Assembly: GCF_001904725.1 (NCBI RefSeq)
Contig: NZ_MRCE01000006.1
Coordinates: 62,001-126,000, forward strand
Length of the DNA: 64,000 nt
Reading direction: 5' to 3'
From: Phormidium ambiguum IAM M-71
GTDB lineage: Bacteria > Cyanobacteriota > Cyanobacteriia > Cyanobacteriales > Aerosakkonemataceae
The translations under genes and the position numbers were made by a program. Positions 62,249 through 64,000 of this stretch are shown piece by piece. Positions within the stretch are counted from its first letter, which is position 1. Each line of letters opens with the position of its first letter. The notes under the pieces were generated by a model that ran no database searches, was not told where the DNA came from, and worked only from the letters and a program-made list of their open reading frames with translations.

Positions 62249-63301
62249 TTAACTCATATCGGTTTCTAAATTATTATCTTCGGTGTTTGCTTCTGGACGA
62301 TCGTTATGAAAAGTTTTGTCTTCGCTTTGCACTAGCACTCGGCGAATCACTTCGGCTCTTGCGTCGGTTTCTTGCACCCGTTTTGCAAAACGCTCGGCTG
62401 CGATCGGATGGTTTTGTGCTTTGGCTCGATCGGCGAGTCTCTTTGACAAAGCTGATTGCTCTTTTAGCGCTCGCAACGCCACCCAAAGAGCTTGTTCTAA
62501 TGATTCAGATTGTTCGGCGAACAAACTGTCTGGGGAAAAAGCGTGTCCGGTGCGACAACGAAAGCGCAAAAAGTTGCCGTTATTTATTTCCCACAAAACG
62601 CCGCCGCATTCTGGACAAGAGTAAGGAGACTCCTTTCCCGGACGTTCTAAGCTTTGTACTGCTTCTCGATCTAACTCTGCCATATCAGTTTCTACTTCTA
62701 ATTGAGGATCGACTGAGTTATTATTTGTTTCTACTGGTTCGTGAGCTAAAGTAACTAATTTTTCGCCAATTTCAGCAATAGATAATACATAGTCTACTTG
62801 GACATTTTCGATCGCACTTCCAGGCATTCCATCATAAAGTGCTTCTTCGGGATCTTGCACGATCGCAATTCCACCTAATTTTTTTATTTCCAATAAACCT
62901 GCTGTCCCATCATCAAGCGCTCCCGATAGTATTACACCAATTACTCTTGATTGGTATGCTCGCGCCGCTGAACGAAACAGTGGATCGACGGCTGGACGAT
63001 GGCGGTTTTCTTTTGGCCCGTGAGCTAAATTAATATATCCTGATTTAATGATTAAATGTAAATCTGGAGGCGCAACATAGACCTGTCCATGTTGAATTGT
63101 CTCACCGTCTTTAGGATGAGTTGCAGGTAGATGACCACGACGTTGGAAAATTTGTGGCAAAACGCTGTTACCGTGAGCCGCAATATGAATAACTACAAAA
63201 ATTGCTGCGGGAATATCTGCTGGTAAGCTGCGAACTAATTGAGTTGCTGCCTCTACGCCACCTGCTGAAGCTCCAATGACTATGATGTCGTGTCCTGGCA
63301 T
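62249..63301 (-). CDS. CheB-type methylesterase domain protein, no receiver
   Basis: 350 residues. The CheB catalytic domain occupies about 5-180 with Ser12 in VIGASAGGVEA, His39 in VVIHIAAHG and Asp131 in LSGALDDGTAG. No N-terminal receiver is present. The C-terminal part has a zinc-ribbon-like CPECGG...FRCRTGHAFS and a coiled end. It is free-standing, as in many non-chemotaxis CheB proteins; no cheR or methyl-accepting protein lies within the window. Confidence 0.88.
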   Translation of the reverse strand: MPGHDIIVIGASAGGVEAATQLVRSLPADIPAAIFVVIHIAAHGNSVLPQIFQRRGHLPATHPKDGETIQHGQVYVAPPDLHLIIKSGYINLAHGPKENRHRPAVDPLFRSAARAYQSRVIGVILSGALDDGTAGLLEIKKLGGIAIVQDPEEALYDGMPGSAIENVQVDYVLSIAEIGEKLVTLAHEPVETNNNSVDPQLEVETDMAELDREAVQSLERPGKESPYSCPECGGVLWEINNGNFLRFRCRTGHAFSPDSLFAEQSESLEQALWVALRALKEQSALSKRLADRAKAQNHPIAAERFAKRVQETDARAEVIRRVLVQSEDKTFHNDRPEANTEDNNLETDMS

Positions 63302-63622
63302 TTTTTTTAATAGTTAGGGATTTTTACCCTTTATATGTTAACTAGGATAAAATAAATGATTTGGTCTATACATTAAACGTTAGAAAGGTTCACATATTTA
63401 TTTGTTTCCCTACAATCAATAGCTTACTGCACAAATTCTTTTTTTATTTATTAGCTATAGTTCAATGATTCGAGAGCTTTTATTCTGATAGTTAGCAAGG
63501 GTTTATTGGGAGCGTTTAGTAACTAAGCTAATTGTAAATATTTGTTGGCTGCTGGTTGTGAAGAACGGAAATTTGTTAGATATATAATTGTAGACATAAA
63601 AATAATACTTTTAAAATTAACT
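63302..63622. other. Intergenic region between divergent cheB genes
   Basis: About 320 AT-rich bases holding both promoters; no hairpin or ORF stands out. Confidence 0.4.
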
Positions 63623-64000
63623 GTGAGCTACTCAAATGGAAATAATCAAGTAAATCATTGTCAAGGGTTATTCTTTGATATTGTAGGAATAACTGCATCT
63701 TCAGACGGTACTGATGCAATAATCAATATTCTTAAGGAGTTACCGAAGGATTTCCCCGTTCCAATTTTAATAGTAAAACATTTGGCTATTGGTTATAAAA
63801 GCTATTTCCCCTTAATTTTTGCACATCGAACTTTATTAACAGTTAAAGAAGCAGAAAATGGAGAAAAAGTCAAATCTTCTGTAGTTTATGTTGCGCCACC
63901 GGATTATCATTTAGTAGTCAATACGGATAGAGAAATTTCTTTAATTCAAACGGGAAAAGTAAACTATGTGCGTCCCTCAGCGGATGTATTATTAAAATCA
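63623..64000 (+). CDS. Second CheB-type protein, divergent sequence (3' end outside window)
   Basis: 126 codons from GTG 63623 to the window edge. It aligns with the CheB domain: IVGITASSDGTDAIINIL in place of the VIGASAGGVEA loop (Ser kept at residue 26, the first two Gly altered), VKHLAIGYKSYFPLIFA with the His, VVYVAPPDYHLVVN and VRPSADVLLKS. It is about 40% like the divergent neighbour by eye. The catalytic Asp lies beyond the edge. Confidence 0.75.
   Translation, partial: MSYSNGNNQVNHCQGLFFDIVGITASSDGTDAIINILKELPKDFPVPILIVKHLAIGYKSYFPLIFAHRTLLTVKEAENGEKVKSSVVYVAPPDYHLVVNTDREISLIQTGKVNYVRPSADVLLKS

Overview
The window is chromosomal DNA of a cyanobacterium, probably filamentous. The evidence is direct: psbI, psbH, psbN and ndhD, a ferredoxin-type sulfite reductase, an NblR-type regulator, several cyanobacteria-restricted families (DUF1830, DUF4079, DUF3769, DICT), many HIP1-like GCGATCGC octamers, and heptameric short tandem repeats of the kind known from cyanobacterial genomes. 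I cannot name the species. I see no rRNA, tRNA, CRISPR array, transposase or integrase.

Layout. 1-4.4 kb (minus strand): end of a PD-(D/E)XK nuclease-like gene, a DUF433 remnant, a pentapeptide-repeat protein, a DICT/degenerate HD-GYP protein and a radical SAM protein. 4.7-9.7 kb (plus): small cyanobacterial proteins, then a papain-fold toxin domain with a putative immunity partner, a GIY-YIG/T5orf172 protein and an orphan ABC ATPase. 9.7-14.4 kb: NblR-like response regulator, PAP2 phosphatase, pyruvate kinase.

14.4-27.9 kb is a nucleoside/purine-use cluster: ribokinase (minus), then on plus a nucleoside deoxyribosyltransferase, nucleoside hydrolase, FCD-type GntR regulator with a 17-bp palindromic operator just upstream, an allophanate-hydrolase-C-like protein, an allantoate/carbamoyl amidohydrolase, the FAD subunit and the fused 2Fe-2S/molybdopterin subunit of a xanthine-dehydrogenase-like enzyme, and finally a MocA-like cofactor cytidylyltransferase. 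Between the last two lies a 4-kb island (23.3-27.3 kb) holding a BglII-like endonuclease, a methyltransferase with an HTH protein, and toxin-antitoxin pieces, one with an in-frame stop. Four copies of one roughly 20-40-bp repeat punctuate this island.

28-37 kb: ilvD, a second pentapeptide protein, three stacked inverted repeats, sulfite reductase with a C-terminal ribbon-helix-helix-like tail, an Ala/Pro-rich protein, a TPR protein, rsmE and a NADAR protein. 37-50 kb: psbI, an LptD-like DUF3769 protein, a GH38 alpha-mannosidase, an SLC13-like permease with a GNAT enzyme, murF and conserved hypotheticals. 50-60 kb: rpsU, the psbH-tatA-pth block with divergent psbN, a Tyr/Lys/His-rich secreted protein, a third pentapeptide protein (with signal peptide), mutL, two rhodanese-like proteins that lack the catalytic cysteine, and ndhD. 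60-64 kb: a histidine kinase whose phosphoacceptor histidine is glutamine, and two receiver-less CheB methylesterase genes that diverge and run off the right edge.

Most of the window is ordinary housekeeping. The accessory interest lies in 7.2-8.9 kb (toxin/immunity), 23.3-27.3 kb (restriction/TA island with its own repeat) and the sensory block at 60-64 kb.
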